A stretch of 64,000 bases of DNA from JACDER01 sp963717765 (GTDB lineage Bacteria; Actinomycetota; Thermoleophilia; Gaiellales; Gaiellaceae), in NCBI GenBank assembly GCA_963717765.1, contig CAVQWX010000002.1:496001-560000 (forward strand), read 5' to 3'. Position numbers and translations under genes: made by a program. How positions within the stretch are numbered: position 1 is the stretch's first letter; every line of letters begins with the position of its first letter. Shown here one piece after another: positions 27,186 to 35,881 of the stretch. The notes below the pieces were generated by a model. The model ran no database searches, was not told the DNA's origin, and saw nothing but the letters and a program-made list of their open reading frames with translations.

Positions 27186-29405
27186 GTGGTGCAACCGAGG
27201 TCTCTGACGCTCGCTGCTGCGGTGATGTTTCTGAACGAGCGGGAACTGCTGCCGCGCATGCTCGCTTCGATCGAGCGGCAACTGCGCACGCCCGAGTTGC
27301 TGCTCCTCGTCGACGACGGCTCTAGCGACGGCTCGTATGAGGTCGCAACCGACTTTGCGGCTGCGCACCCGTACGCCCGCGTCGTGCGCGGCCTCGAACG
27401 GGAGCGCACGTCTGACCGACTCGCCCGCGCCCACGAGCTGATCGCCTTCCAGGCGGCGCTCGACCAACTGGATCGCGAGCAAGCGTCATTCGACGTCTAC
27501 GCGAAGCTCGACGCCGATCTCGAGCTGCCGCTTGACTACTTCGCCCGGATCATCGCTGCGCTGGAGTCGGATCCGCGGGTCGGGATCGCCGGCTCGCAGC
27601 TGAGCATGCCCAGCCAGGAAGGACGGGTCGAGGAGGAGCCCTCACAACGCTGGCATGTACGCGGCGCCACCAAGTTCTACCGCCGCGAGTGCCTCGAGCG
27701 GATCTCGCCGCTGCCGCCGATTCTCGGCTGGGACACGATCGACGAGACACGGGCACGGAGGCTCGGCTACGAGGTGCGGAGCGTCGAGTTTCCCGAGCAG
27801 CCGCCGCTCCATTTGCGTCCGACCGGCAGCTACGACGGCGTCCTGCGCGGCTACCGCCGCCGCGGTGCCGCCGCATGGGGCTACGGCGCCCACCCGCTCA
27901 ACGTCTCCGCCTCGGTGGCCCTGCGGTTGCGCGACCGGCCGCGCGTGCTCGCGGGCCTCGCCTATCTCGGTGGCTACCTGAACGCCGGGCTGCGCCGTGA
28001 GCCGCGCGCCGAGCCGGAGACGCGGCGCTACCTGCAGCGGGAACAGCTCGCCAGGCTTCGTGCGGCGCTTCCCCTGCGGGCCGAGACGGACCTCGCCGAG
28101 CGCGACGGCCCAACGGTGCGCGCCGCTGACCGAGGGCAGATCGTGTTCCTGGTCGAGAACGAGAGCTACCCGCATGACCGCCGCGTGCGCCAGGAGGCAC
28201 TCGCCCTCGTCGGCGCGGGCTATCGAGTGACCGTGGTGTGCCCGAACTCCCCCAGTGTCCCGGTGCTCGAGGAAGAGATCGAAGGCGTGCGCGTGCTCCG
28301 CTTCCGGCAGCCGCCGCAGGGCCGCGGTGCACTCCGCTACGTGCGCGAGTACATGTACGCGCTCGTGCGCATTCGACGGCTCGTGCGCAAGCTGTGCCGT
28401 GAGCAAGTGACCGCGGTGATCGCATGCAACCCGCCCGACTTCCTCCCGCTGCTTGCCCTTCCGCTGCGCCGCAATGGCGCCGCGCTGATCTTCGATCTTC
28501 ACGACCCGGCGCCTGAGCTGTTCGAGGCGATCTTCCACCGCCGCGGCCTGATCCACCGCGCCCTCACCGCTCTCGAGCGTCGCGCGGCGCGCAGCGCCGA
28601 CGTCACGATGACGGTCAATCAGCCGTGCGCCGAGCTGCTCAGGAGCCGCGACGGTGTCGACCAGGAGCGCGTGTATGTCCTCGTCACCTGTCCGGATCCG
28701 CGCAACTTCTTCCCGGTCGAGCCGCGGCCGGAGCTTCGCCGAGGACACAAGCATCTGGTGCTCTGGCTCGGGCGGATGTCCCGGAAGGAGAACCTTCCGA
28801 TGCTCGTCGATGCAGCCGACGAGATCGTCAACACGCAGCGACGCGACGACGTCTGCTTCGCGCTCGTCGGCGACGGCGACGTGCGTTCGCAGCTCGAGGC
28901 AGAGGTCGAGCGGCGCGGGCTGAGCGAAGCGGTTGTCTTCCCCGGCATGGTCGACGACGACCGTCTGCGCGAGTGGATCACGACCGCGGACATATGCGTC
29001 TCGCTCGACCGACGGAACCCGATGAACGATCGCTCCTTGATGATCAAAGTGATGGAGTACTTGGCGATGGGACGGGCGATCGTCCAGTTCCCGCTCGCCG
29101 AGATGGGCCGTGTCTGTGCCGACGCGAGCGTCTATGCAGACGAGAACGATCCCGGTGACCTCCCCACGAAGATCGTCGAGCTGCTCGACGACCCGGAGCG
29201 GCGCTCGCGGCTCGGGGACGAGGCCCGGGTGCGCCTCGCCGAGATCGGTCTCACCTGGCCGCAACAGGTCCCGATCCTGCTGCAGGCCGTCGAGCACGCA
29301 GTCGCGATTCGCGCGGGGCGCGAGTACGCGCCGGAACATGTCGTCAAGACGCCGGCGACGCCAACGGGGACGCGGCGGGAACATCAGGAGGCGGTTGCAA
29401 GCTGA
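27186..29405 (+). CDS. Fused GT2-GT4 glycosyltransferase
   Basis: A 739-residue two-domain enzyme. Residues about 10-250 form a family 2 transferase: LLLVDDGSSDGSYEVA, KLDADLELP (DxD metal motif) and GWDTIDETRA. Residues about 320-705 form a GT-B family 4 transferase: VENESYPHDRRVRQEALAL at its N-terminal half and LVLWLGRMSRKENLP, VFPGMVDDDRL and the E-x7-E region near SLMIKVMEYLAMGRAIV. Start GTG 27186 (a second GTG follows). Fusing two transferases would couple addition of two adjacent sugars in the repeat unit. Both domains look intact. Confidence 0.88.
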   Translation: MVQPRSLTLAAAVMFLNERELLPRMLASIERQLRTPELLLLVDDGSSDGSYEVATDFAAAHPYARVVRGLERERTSDRLARAHELIAFQAALDQLDREQASFDVYAKLDADLELPLDYFARIIAALESDPRVGIAGSQLSMPSQEGRVEEEPSQRWHVRGATKFYRRECLERISPLPPILGWDTIDETRARRLGYEVRSVEFPEQPPLHLRPTGSYDGVLRGYRRRGAAAWGYGAHPLNVSASVALRLRDRPRVLAGLAYLGGYLNAGLRREPRAEPETRRYLQREQLARLRAALPLRAETDLAERDGPTVRAADRGQIVFLVENESYPHDRRVRQEALALVGAGYRVTVVCPNSPSVPVLEEEIEGVRVLRFRQPPQGRGALRYVREYMYALVRIRRLVRKLCREQVTAVIACNPPDFLPLLALPLRRNGAALIFDLHDPAPELFEAIFHRRGLIHRALTALERRAARSADVTMTVNQPCAELLRSRDGVDQERVYVLVTCPDPRNFFPVEPRPELRRGHKHLVLWLGRMSRKENLPMLVDAADEIVNTQRRDDVCFALVGDGDVRSQLEAEVERRGLSEAVVFPGMVDDDRLREWITTADICVSLDRRNPMNDRSLMIKVMEYLAMGRAIVQFPLAEMGRVCADASVYADENDPGDLPTKIVELLDDPERRSRLGDEARVRLAEIGLTWPQQVPILLQAVEHAVAIRAGREYAPEHVVKTPATPTGTRREHQEAVAS

Positions 29406-30685
29406 GCACCACCACATTCGAGACCCCGCCCTCCCAGTCGCCTCGCATCGAGCGGCCCCGGTTGCTCTTCGCCGCCCGCCGGCCGCCGTTTCCGCTCGTC
29501 ACCGGCGCGCGCATCCGCACACACCGGTTGTTGACCGGCCTCGCGCAGTGGTTCGACACCACGTTCGTCACCTTCGAGCATGACGCGCGTTCCGCCGACG
29601 GACACGTTTCGGCGGACGAGCTGCGGCAGCAGCTGCCGGGAATCGACACCGTCGTCGTCCACGGCTGCGGGCCCGGCAAACGCCTGCACCAGCTCGCCAG
29701 CACCGCCCGCAGGGGCTCGTGGGAGTATGGACGCTACAACCGGCACGCGATGCGCGAGACCCTCGAGCGGCTGGCCCACAGCCTGCAGCCGGACCTGATC
29801 CACTTCGACGATCTCGGCGTCGCCCAGTTCGGACCGCTCGGCGCTGAGCATGGGACTGCCAATATCTACTCGGCTCACAACGTCGAGTACCGCATCCTGG
29901 CGGGAACGGTCGAGAACGCCCACGCGCTGAGGCGCGAGTTCGCTCGGCTCGAGCGGCGCAAGGTCGAAACGCTCGAGCACCGGGTGTGGCGGACGATGAC
30001 CTGCTGTCTGGCCTGCTCCGACCACGACGCCGCCGAGATGCGCGCCGATGGTGCAAACGTGATCGTCTGCCCGAACGGCGCCGACCCTGTGCCGCCGCTT
30101 GCAGCGCCGGTGCGCGGCGAGGCGGAGCCGCTACGGCTCCTGTTCGTCGGGGCCGTCGACTACCGACCGAACCAACTTGGCCTGGAGTGGTTCATCGCCG
30201 AGGTCCTGCCGCGACTGCGCAACCGGCTGGAGGCGGGCGTCGTCGTCGATGTCGTCGGCTCTCCGCCCCGGCATCTCGCGGGAATGGAGCAGGTAACCGT
30301 GCACGGGCGCGTTCCCTCGGTCGCCCCTTTCTACGCCGACGCGCACGCGGTGATCGTTCCTGTCCTGTACGGCTCAGGCACGAGACTGAAGGTGATCGAG
30401 GCGATGGCCTATCGGCGGCCGGTCGTCTCGACGACTGCAGGCGCCGAAGGGCTGCCGCTCTCCGACGGCGACGAGTTCTCCCAGGCCGATCAGCCGGACG
30501 ACTTCGCCGGAGCGTTGCTCGAGCTCGCCGGGCAGTGCGCAACTCGCGACCCGGCGCTCGAGCAGATGCTCATGCGAGCGCGGGCGGCCGTCGAGCCGCT
30601 GCTCTGGCCGCGGATCGTCACCAACCTGAGCACGAGTCTCCTCGACCTCGTCACGAGGTCGCAGCAGCATCGAGGTCGGCGGTGA
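29402..30685 (+). CDS. Family 4 glycosyltransferase
   Basis: A GT-B glycosyltransferase. From TTG 29462 it has 407 residues; a frame with plausible protein (STTTFETPPSQSPRIERP) extends back to CTG 29402, which overlaps the previous stop as CTGA and has AGGAGG 10 bases upstream, so I take 29402 as the likely start. Features: LLFAARRPPFPLVTGARIR (acceptor side), IYSAHNVEYRIL, CPNGADPVPP, RLLFVGAVDYRPNQLGLEWF and LYGSGTRLKVIEAMAYRRPVV with the E-x7-E donor site. It is the last gene of the rightward exopolysaccharide operon. Confidence 0.85.
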   Translation: MSTTTFETPPSQSPRIERPRLLFAARRPPFPLVTGARIRTHRLLTGLAQWFDTTFVTFEHDARSADGHVSADELRQQLPGIDTVVVHGCGPGKRLHQLASTARRGSWEYGRYNRHAMRETLERLAHSLQPDLIHFDDLGVAQFGPLGAEHGTANIYSAHNVEYRILAGTVENAHALRREFARLERRKVETLEHRVWRTMTCCLACSDHDAAEMRADGANVIVCPNGADPVPPLAAPVRGEAEPLRLLFVGAVDYRPNQLGLEWFIAEVLPRLRNRLEAGVVVDVVGSPPRHLAGMEQVTVHGRVPSVAPFYADAHAVIVPVLYGSGTRLKVIEAMAYRRPVVSTTAGAEGLPLSDGDEFSQADQPDDFAGALLELAGQCATRDPALEQMLMRARAAVEPLLWPRIVTNLSTSLLDLVTRSQQHRGRR

Positions 30686-30725
30686 CATGTGCACCGCCGA
30701 CCTCAGGCGTGGCCGATCCGACTCG

Positions 30726-31418
30726 TTACGCCGCCGCGGAGGAGTCGGTGTCTCCAGCGAGGAGACCGTTCTGGTGTGCCCACCGGCTTGCCTCGGTGCG
30801 ATTGGTGACTCCGAGCTTTCGGTAGACGTTCGACAGGTGGAACTTCACCGTCGGCTCCGTGACCCAGAGCATCTTCGCGAGTTGCGAGTTCGAGCGCCCG
30901 TCGGCGGTGAGGCGCAGGATCTCCGCCTCTCGCTTGGTGAGAGGCGAACGCTGGGCAGTGGCGATGGTCTCCGCCGGCGCGGCCGGCGAGTCAGTTGGAG
31001 CGAGGTAGATGGTGGGCGCGAAGGTCTGACGTACCGCGACCGCGAAATCGTCCGCGGCGGCGTGCTTGACGCAGTAGGCCGTCGCTCCCGACCGAAACGC
31101 GTGGTCTCGCTCGGAGGGGTCGTCCGTATCTGACAACACGATGCACCTCACGCCGCTGTTGACCGCGCGAGCCTGCTCGAGTAGCGCCAGTGGTAGTTGC
31201 GTGGTGCCTCCCTCGTCCTCGTTGACCTCGAAGGCAAGGGCGTAGTTCGTTACCAGGATGTCAGGACGGCGCTCGTCCACCATGCTCGAAGCTTCTTCGC
31301 GCGAGGTGGCGCGAGCGACCACCGTGACGCCGAGACGACGAAGCAGCGCTTCGATTCCGTCCAGTTTCAGGGGTTGTTCGTCGACGATGAGCGCACTAGC
31401 CGCAGGGTTTGCGCGCAT
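30726..31418 (-). CDS. NarL/FixJ-type regulator with atypical receiver domain
   Basis: A 230-residue protein. The receiver-like domain (about 8-130) has the acidic pair (LIVDEQ) and the conserved Lys (YCVKHAAA). The usual phospho-acceptor Asp is replaced by Asn (RPDILVTNYA aligns with RPDxxxxD) and no MPGxDG loop follows. The C-terminal LuxR HTH is complete: LTKREAEILRLTADGRSNSQ, then the recognition helix TEPTVKFHLSNVYRKLGV. It converges on the exopolysaccharide operon and may control it without ordinary phosphorylation; that is inference. Two direct repeats lie upstream of its start. Confidence 0.85.
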   Translation of the reverse strand: MRANPAASALIVDEQPLKLDGIEALLRRLGVTVVARATSREEASSMVDERRPDILVTNYALAFEVNEDEGGTTQLPLALLEQARAVNSGVRCIVLSDTDDPSERDHAFRSGATAYCVKHAAADDFAVAVRQTFAPTIYLAPTDSPAAPAETIATAQRSPLTKREAEILRLTADGRSNSQLAKMLWVTEPTVKFHLSNVYRKLGVTNRTEASRWAHQNGLLAGDTDSSAAA

Positions 31419-31455
31419 TGAAAGGGCCGCCTTTCAACTAGGTTAACCAACGGAC

Positions 31456-31488
31456 TCTATATATACAGAGGGGTTCTATATAACAGAG
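31456..31488. promoter_or_regulatory. Two direct repeats upstream of the NarL-type regulator
   Basis: TCTATATATACAGAG (31456-31470) and TCTATATAACAGAG (31475-31488) are 19 bases apart in an AT-rich patch 38-70 bases upstream of the regulator gene. Read on the minus strand they contain TATATA elements fit for a -10 box. They may be an autoregulatory operator, or simply the promoter. Confidence 0.45.
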
Positions 31489-31603
31489 ATCGAAGGAAGA
31501 ACAGGAATGAATCCGCGAAAAACTATACGAAAGTCTATGCCGCTTCAGCTGCTCTTCACCAGATTTACAGACGATCGCGGCATTGCAACGGCTTTAATCC
31601 CTT

Positions 31604-31624
31604 CGCTGAAAGTCCTTTTCAGCG
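31604..31624 (-). terminator. Hairpin after the lipoprotein gene
   Basis: CGCTGAAA, loop GTCCT, TTTCAGCG: an 8-bp perfect stem about 24 bases past the stop of the leftward lipoprotein gene. On the minus strand it is followed by AAGGGATTAAAG rather than a T-run, so Rho-independent termination would be weak. Confidence 0.45.
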
Positions 31625-31647
31625 CTCGATGTGCGGCCACGAGCGCA

Positions 31648-32091
31648 CTACGAGCACTTGTCGGCGCCGATCTCGCTCGCCGCCGCGTTGGCCTTCAGGG
31701 CGAAGTTCTGCTGGCGCGAGAGCGCGTCGTCGAACTTCTTCGTGTCCCCGCTCTCGGCCGCGTCGGCGGCGTCCTGGACCGCCTCGACGATCTTCTCGCT
31801 GGCCGCGTTGTGCTCGTCGGCAGCCTTGCGCAGGCTGCCGGGAGGACTTAGCGCCTCGAATCCCTTCACCGTCTGCGAGGCGATCTTCGCCGCCTTCTGG
31901 CCGCTCTGCTTCCAGGTCTTGATCGACGTCGTGAGCTTGAGTGCCGCGACCTGACTGTTTCCGCTCGCACAGAGCTTGTTCAGCGCGGTGACGTACTGCT
32001 TCTCGGTCAACTGCGTCGAATTCGTCCCGCCTCCGCCGCCGCAGCCGGCCGAGAGCAAGACGAGCACCAGCGCGAGCACCGCCTTCCTCAT
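31648..32091 (-). CDS. Small lipoprotein of unknown function
   Basis: A 147-residue protein with a classic lipoprotein signal: MRKAVLALVLVLLSAGC, where the Cys at about 17 would be lipidated, followed by a Gly run. The mature part is mainly helical and charged, with two further Cys residues (LCASGN near 41 and KCS at the C-terminus) that could form a disulfide. No family is recognised. The start ATG lies 20 bases from the next gene upstream on the same strand, so the two are probably co-transcribed. Confidence 0.75.
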   Translation of the reverse strand: MRKAVLALVLVLLSAGCGGGGGTNSTQLTEKQYVTALNKLCASGNSQVAALKLTTSIKTWKQSGQKAAKIASQTVKGFEALSPPGSLRKAADEHNAASEKIVEAVQDAADAAESGDTKKFDDALSRQQNFALKANAAASEIGADKCS

Positions 32092-32111
32092 CGCGCGAGA
32101 TACTACGTCGC

Positions 32112-32624
32112 CTACGCGCCGGTCCGCCAGACGCGGAGCTTGACCATCCCGCCGCGGCGCCACGCGAAGCGGATGTGCCGCTGCCCGCCCGTCGGGCAGC
32201 AGGGGCGCTTGTCGCCCGGGCGAAAGATGGGGTCGATCTCGACGATCGCCGTCCGCAGCACCTTGACCTGGGCGCGGACGAGCCCGGTCCGGCGGAAAGC
32301 GAGCCGCCATCCGCTCGTGGTCGCGCGGAAGAACACCCACGCCTCGATTCCGGTTGCACCCGCGGAGATGCTCGTCGTCATGTCCTTGCGGCCGTCGTAG
32401 GTGAGGTCGCGGCAGACGAGGCGGTCGATGCCCGTCCCGTCCCGCCCCGCGGCGTCGTGCTTGACGCGCAGCGGGAGATTGGACGCGAGGATGCCCGACT
32501 TCGCTGCGAGGAGGCTGCACGGAGAGGACACGCGCGTGCCCGTCGCTGCCGTCGTCAGAACGACATACGCGAGGGCGACCACGCCCGCGGCCGCGAGGGC
32601 GGTCAGTGGCCTCGGCATGCACAT
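32112..32624 (-). CDS. Exported hypothetical protein
   Basis: A 170-residue protein (or 168 from the second ATG at 32618). The N-terminal hydrophobic segment ALAAAGVVALAYVVLTTAA looks like a signal anchor. The mature part has four Cys residues (SPCSLL, RLVCRDL, RPCCPTGG) and ends in a basic, beta-rich stretch. No domain is recognised. The gene lies divergent from the MFS transporter and upstream of the lipoprotein gene. Confidence 0.65.
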   Translation of the reverse strand: MCMPRPLTALAAAGVVALAYVVLTTAATGTRVSSPCSLLAAKSGILASNLPLRVKHDAAGRDGTGIDRLVCRDLTYDGRKDMTTSISAGATGIEAWVFFRATTSGWRLAFRRTGLVRAQVKVLRTAIVEIDPIFRPGDKRPCCPTGGQRHIRFAWRRGGMVKLRVWRTGA

Positions 32625-32686
32625 CCACGGTAGGCGCTGGACATTCGCAGGGTCAAGGCAGAAATCGGTATGAGTAGCCTGGCGGG

Positions 32687-33991
32687 ATGCGCGCGTTCGC
32701 CCGCTACGTCCGCAGCCTGAACCCGAAACTTCCCCGCGCTGTGTGGCTGCTCCAGGCCGGCGGGCTGGCGAACATGTTCGGAAACGGCGTCGTCGTCCCG
32801 TACCTCGTCATCTATCTGCACAACGTGCGCGGAATCTCGCTCGGGCTCGCCGGCTTGATCGCGGCGGCCAACGGTGCAGCCGCCCTCGTCTCGGGCCCGA
32901 TAGCGGGCGCTCTGGCCGACCGAATCGGCGCGCGCACGACGCTCGTGGCCGCGCTCGTGATCATGACCGCCGCCTTCGCCCTCTTCCCGCTCATCACCAC
33001 GGCGTGGCACGCGTTCCTGCTCAATGCGCTCGCCGGGACGGGGAGCGGCGCCTTCTGGCCCAGCCAGGGAACGCTCCTGTCGGCGCTCACGCCCGCCGAC
33101 CGGCGGCCCGCGGCGTTCGCGCAGCAACGCGTGACCATGAACCTGGGCATCGGGCTCGGCGGCCTCGTCGGTGGACTGATCGCGAGCACGAGCGATCCGT
33201 CGAGCTTCACGGTCCTGTTCGCGGTTGACGCGGCCACCTTCCTCGTCTTCGCCGCGATCCTCACGCGTATCCCCTCTCCGCGGATCGAGCCGCACGCACA
33301 CGAATCCGCGCGCGGCTACGCCGCCGTTTTTCGGGACCGGCCGTTCCGCTCGTTCATCCTGCTGAACACGCTCTTCATCGCGGCGAGCATCGCGATCTTC
33401 TCGGAGCTCTTCCCGGTCTTCGCCAAGAACGAGGCTTCGGTGAGCGAGCGGGAGATCGGCGTGATCTTCTTCCTCAACACGGCCCTGATCGTCCTTGCGC
33501 AGTTGCCGGTCGCCAAGTGGCAGCAGGGGAAGCGGCGGATGACGGCGCTCGCCGCGATGGCCGTTCTCTTCGCGGTCACCTGGATCCTCGTCCTGGTCGG
33601 CGGCCTCTCGCTCGAGGCCGGCGCGGCGACCGCGCTCTTCGCGTTCGCCTTCGGGATCTTCTCACTCGGCGAATGCCTGCACGGGACGGTGCAGGGGCCG
33701 CTCGTATCCGACCTCGCGCCGCGCCGGCTGCTCGGCCGCTACATGGCGATGTCGAGCTCGTCCTGGCAGGTCGGCTTCATCATCGGCCCGGCCGTCGGCG
33801 GGTTCGTCCTCCAGGCACAGCCCTACGCGCTCTGGCCGGTTGCCGCGTCCGTCTGCGTGGTGGGCGCCGTGTGGGCGCTCGCGCTCGAGCGCCGGCTTCC
33901 GGAAGGGGTGCGGCGGACTCCCGTCGCGCGCGTGGAGCCCGTTCCCGCGGAGGAGCAGGCCGCGCTTGCCGAGGTTCCGGTGCGGTCGTAG
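32687..33991 (+). CDS. Major facilitator superfamily transporter
   Basis: A 434-residue protein with 12 predicted transmembrane segments. After segment 2 it has the MFS signature GALADRIGARTTLV (the GxxxDRxGR loop), and a similar loop follows segment 8 (KWQQGKRRM). The general layout resembles drug-efflux members such as MdtH-like proteins. The substrate cannot be read from sequence. The gene stands alone between a divergent secreted-protein gene and a secreted InlB-repeat-like gene 10 bases downstream. Confidence 0.87.
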   Translation: MRAFARYVRSLNPKLPRAVWLLQAGGLANMFGNGVVVPYLVIYLHNVRGISLGLAGLIAAANGAAALVSGPIAGALADRIGARTTLVAALVIMTAAFALFPLITTAWHAFLLNALAGTGSGAFWPSQGTLLSALTPADRRPAAFAQQRVTMNLGIGLGGLVGGLIASTSDPSSFTVLFAVDAATFLVFAAILTRIPSPRIEPHAHESARGYAAVFRDRPFRSFILLNTLFIAASIAIFSELFPVFAKNEASVSEREIGVIFFLNTALIVLAQLPVAKWQQGKRRMTALAAMAVLFAVTWILVLVGGLSLEAGAATALFAFAFGIFSLGECLHGTVQGPLVSDLAPRRLLGRYMAMSSSSWQVGFIIGPAVGGFVLQAQPYALWPVAASVCVVGAVWALALERRLPEGVRRTPVARVEPVPAEEQAALAEVPVRS

Positions 33992-34001
33992 GATCCTCCG
34001 G

Positions 34002-34850
34002 ATGCGAGTCGCTTGGCTGGTCGCGGTCCTGGCCCTCGCAACCGCGACGCTTGCTCTGGCGGGCGGATTCGCCAAGCGACCGACGCTGAGCGTCGGCGTG
34101 AAGCCCCTCCATGCGGGCATGGTCACCAGTTCGCCGAAGGGGATCAGGTGCCTGCCCAAGTGCCACCTGGCCAGGCGCAGGGGCACCGTTGTCCGGCTCT
34201 CTGCCCATCCGGCGCGCGGCTATCGCTTCCGCCGCTGGAGGTTCGCCTGCTCGGGGACGAAGCCGACGTGCTCCGTCAAGATGACGGCCTCCAAGCAGGC
34301 CGCGGCCTCGTTCGTCAAGAAGCCGCCACCTCCACCACCACCCCCTCCACCGCCGCCTCCGCCTCCCCCCGCGTTCACGCCGGATCTGATCAACGGCACC
34401 TGGACGGGCTCGTGGACCGATTCGACGTTCAACACCACCGGCTCGGCCGCGTTCGTGGTCACCACACCGAGCGCGAACACGTTCCACTTCACGGCGACGT
34501 TCGGCGGAAGCGTCTTCGGGTGCAGCGCGCAACCCACCGTCTCGGCGGACGTCGTGCAGGGGCCGGGCGGCCCGAACCAGTGGAACGCCAACGGCTTCCA
34601 GATCGACTTCACGTCCCAGAACGGCGGCACGGCCTTCCTCAATCACGACTTCGCCATGCGCAGCCTCGACGGACACGGCGTGCCGGGCTGCCGGCCGACG
34701 GTCAGCTGGGTGCTGACAGGCGGGTTCAACACCGCCTACACGAGCTTCAACGGCGCGGTCACGACAACGCTCGAGCCGGGGAGCAACCCCGGCACCGCGA
34801 ACGCGCTGATCTCCCTGACCAAGGGTTCCCCAAAAGGGGGCCAGGGGTAA
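34002..34850 (+). CDS. Secreted protein with InlB B-like repeat and Pro linker
   Basis: About 282 residues from ATG 34002, 10 bases after the transporter stop. A signal peptide (VAWLVAVLALATATLALAG) is followed by a domain with LSVGVKPLHAGMVTSSP and GYRFRRWRFACSG, like divergent InlB B-repeats. Then comes a 16-residue Pro run (about 34324-34371) and a C-terminal beta-rich domain with two pairs of Cys (CSAQ; GCRP) that I do not recognise. It is probably exported and surface-associated. Confidence 0.75.
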   Translation: MRVAWLVAVLALATATLALAGGFAKRPTLSVGVKPLHAGMVTSSPKGIRCLPKCHLARRRGTVVRLSAHPARGYRFRRWRFACSGTKPTCSVKMTASKQAAASFVKKPPPPPPPPPPPPPPPPAFTPDLINGTWTGSWTDSTFNTTGSAAFVVTTPSANTFHFTATFGGSVFGCSAQPTVSADVVQGPGGPNQWNANGFQIDFTSQNGGTAFLNHDFAMRSLDGHGVPGCRPTVSWVLTGGFNTAYTSFNGAVTTTLEPGSNPGTANALISLTKGSPKGGQG

Positions 34851-34897
34851 GATGGCGAAGAGGACAGCGATGACCACGGACGAGCCGCTCAGTACCC

Positions 34898-35881
34898 ATG
34901 CCCAGCCTGCCCCGCATCCGGCGTGGACGTGCCCGCGGCGCTCTCGCCGAGGTCATTCCGGCTGTCCGCGAGCCGGCTGAGCTCTCCAACAACGGGCTGA
35001 CCTGGATTCACCTCGACGCTCCCGACGCGGAGCAGGCCACCGTGCTCGCCGAGCGTTTCGGGTGGCACGCGCTGGACGTGGAGGACGTCCTGTCCAAGCG
35101 CCAGCGCCCCAAGATCGACGACTACCCGGACTATCTCTTCGCCGTCCTGCACTTCCCGGTCTACGACAAGACAGTCCAGCGGCTGAACGCCGGCGAGCTC
35201 GACTTCTTCCTCGGCCCGGACTACCTGGTCACGCTGCCCAAGGTCGAGCTGCTCCCGGTCACGCGCCTCTTCCAGCGCTGCCTCGACGACGAGGCCCTGC
35301 GTGAATCGCTCTTCGGCAAAGGCTCCGGCTATCTGCTCTACCACGTCCTCGACGACCTGTTCGACTACTGCTTCCCGATCCTGGACAAGATCGGGCACAA
35401 GCTGGACCGGTTCGAGGACGAGATGTTCGAGGGACGCTCGGAGGAGATCGTCCGCGACATCTCCAACGTGAAGCAGGAGATCATCTCCTACCGGAAGATC
35501 ATCAAGCCCGAGCGCTCGACGCTTCGCCTGCTCGAGCGGCACACGGAGCGCTTCCTCCCGGAGAATCTCGAGCTCTACTTCGACGACATCGTGGACGCGA
35601 CGGAGCGCATCTGGGACCTGCTGGACAACTACAAGGAGGTCGTGGAGGCGCTCGAGGACACGAACGAGTCGGTCATCTCACACCGCCAGAACGACGTCCT
35701 GCGGATTCTCACCATCTTCAGCGTCGTCCTGCTGCCGCTGACGCTGATCACCGGACTCTTCGGCATGAACGTCCGCTTCCCGGGCTTCGAGTCGACGGCA
35801 GCGTTTTGGGGAATCGTCGCGGCGATGGTCGTGCTGCTGGTCGGCCTGATCGGCTTCTTCCGCTACAAGCGGTGGCTGTAG
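34898..35881 (+). CDS. CorA-family magnesium/divalent cation transporter
   Basis: A 327-residue protein with an N-terminal cytoplasmic domain, long helices (about 130-265) and two C-terminal transmembrane segments. The first ends in the diagnostic pore motif GMN (LITGLFGMNVRFPG) and the second runs to the basic tail RYKRWL. The length and layout match CorA/MgtE-independent channels, which work as pentamers for Mg2+ uptake. No operon partner is obvious. Confidence 0.92.
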   Translation: MPSLPRIRRGRARGALAEVIPAVREPAELSNNGLTWIHLDAPDAEQATVLAERFGWHALDVEDVLSKRQRPKIDDYPDYLFAVLHFPVYDKTVQRLNAGELDFFLGPDYLVTLPKVELLPVTRLFQRCLDDEALRESLFGKGSGYLLYHVLDDLFDYCFPILDKIGHKLDRFEDEMFEGRSEEIVRDISNVKQEIISYRKIIKPERSTLRLLERHTERFLPENLELYFDDIVDATERIWDLLDNYKEVVEALEDTNESVISHRQNDVLRILTIFSVVLLPLTLITGLFGMNVRFPGFESTAAFWGIVAAMVVLLVGLIGFFRYKRWL

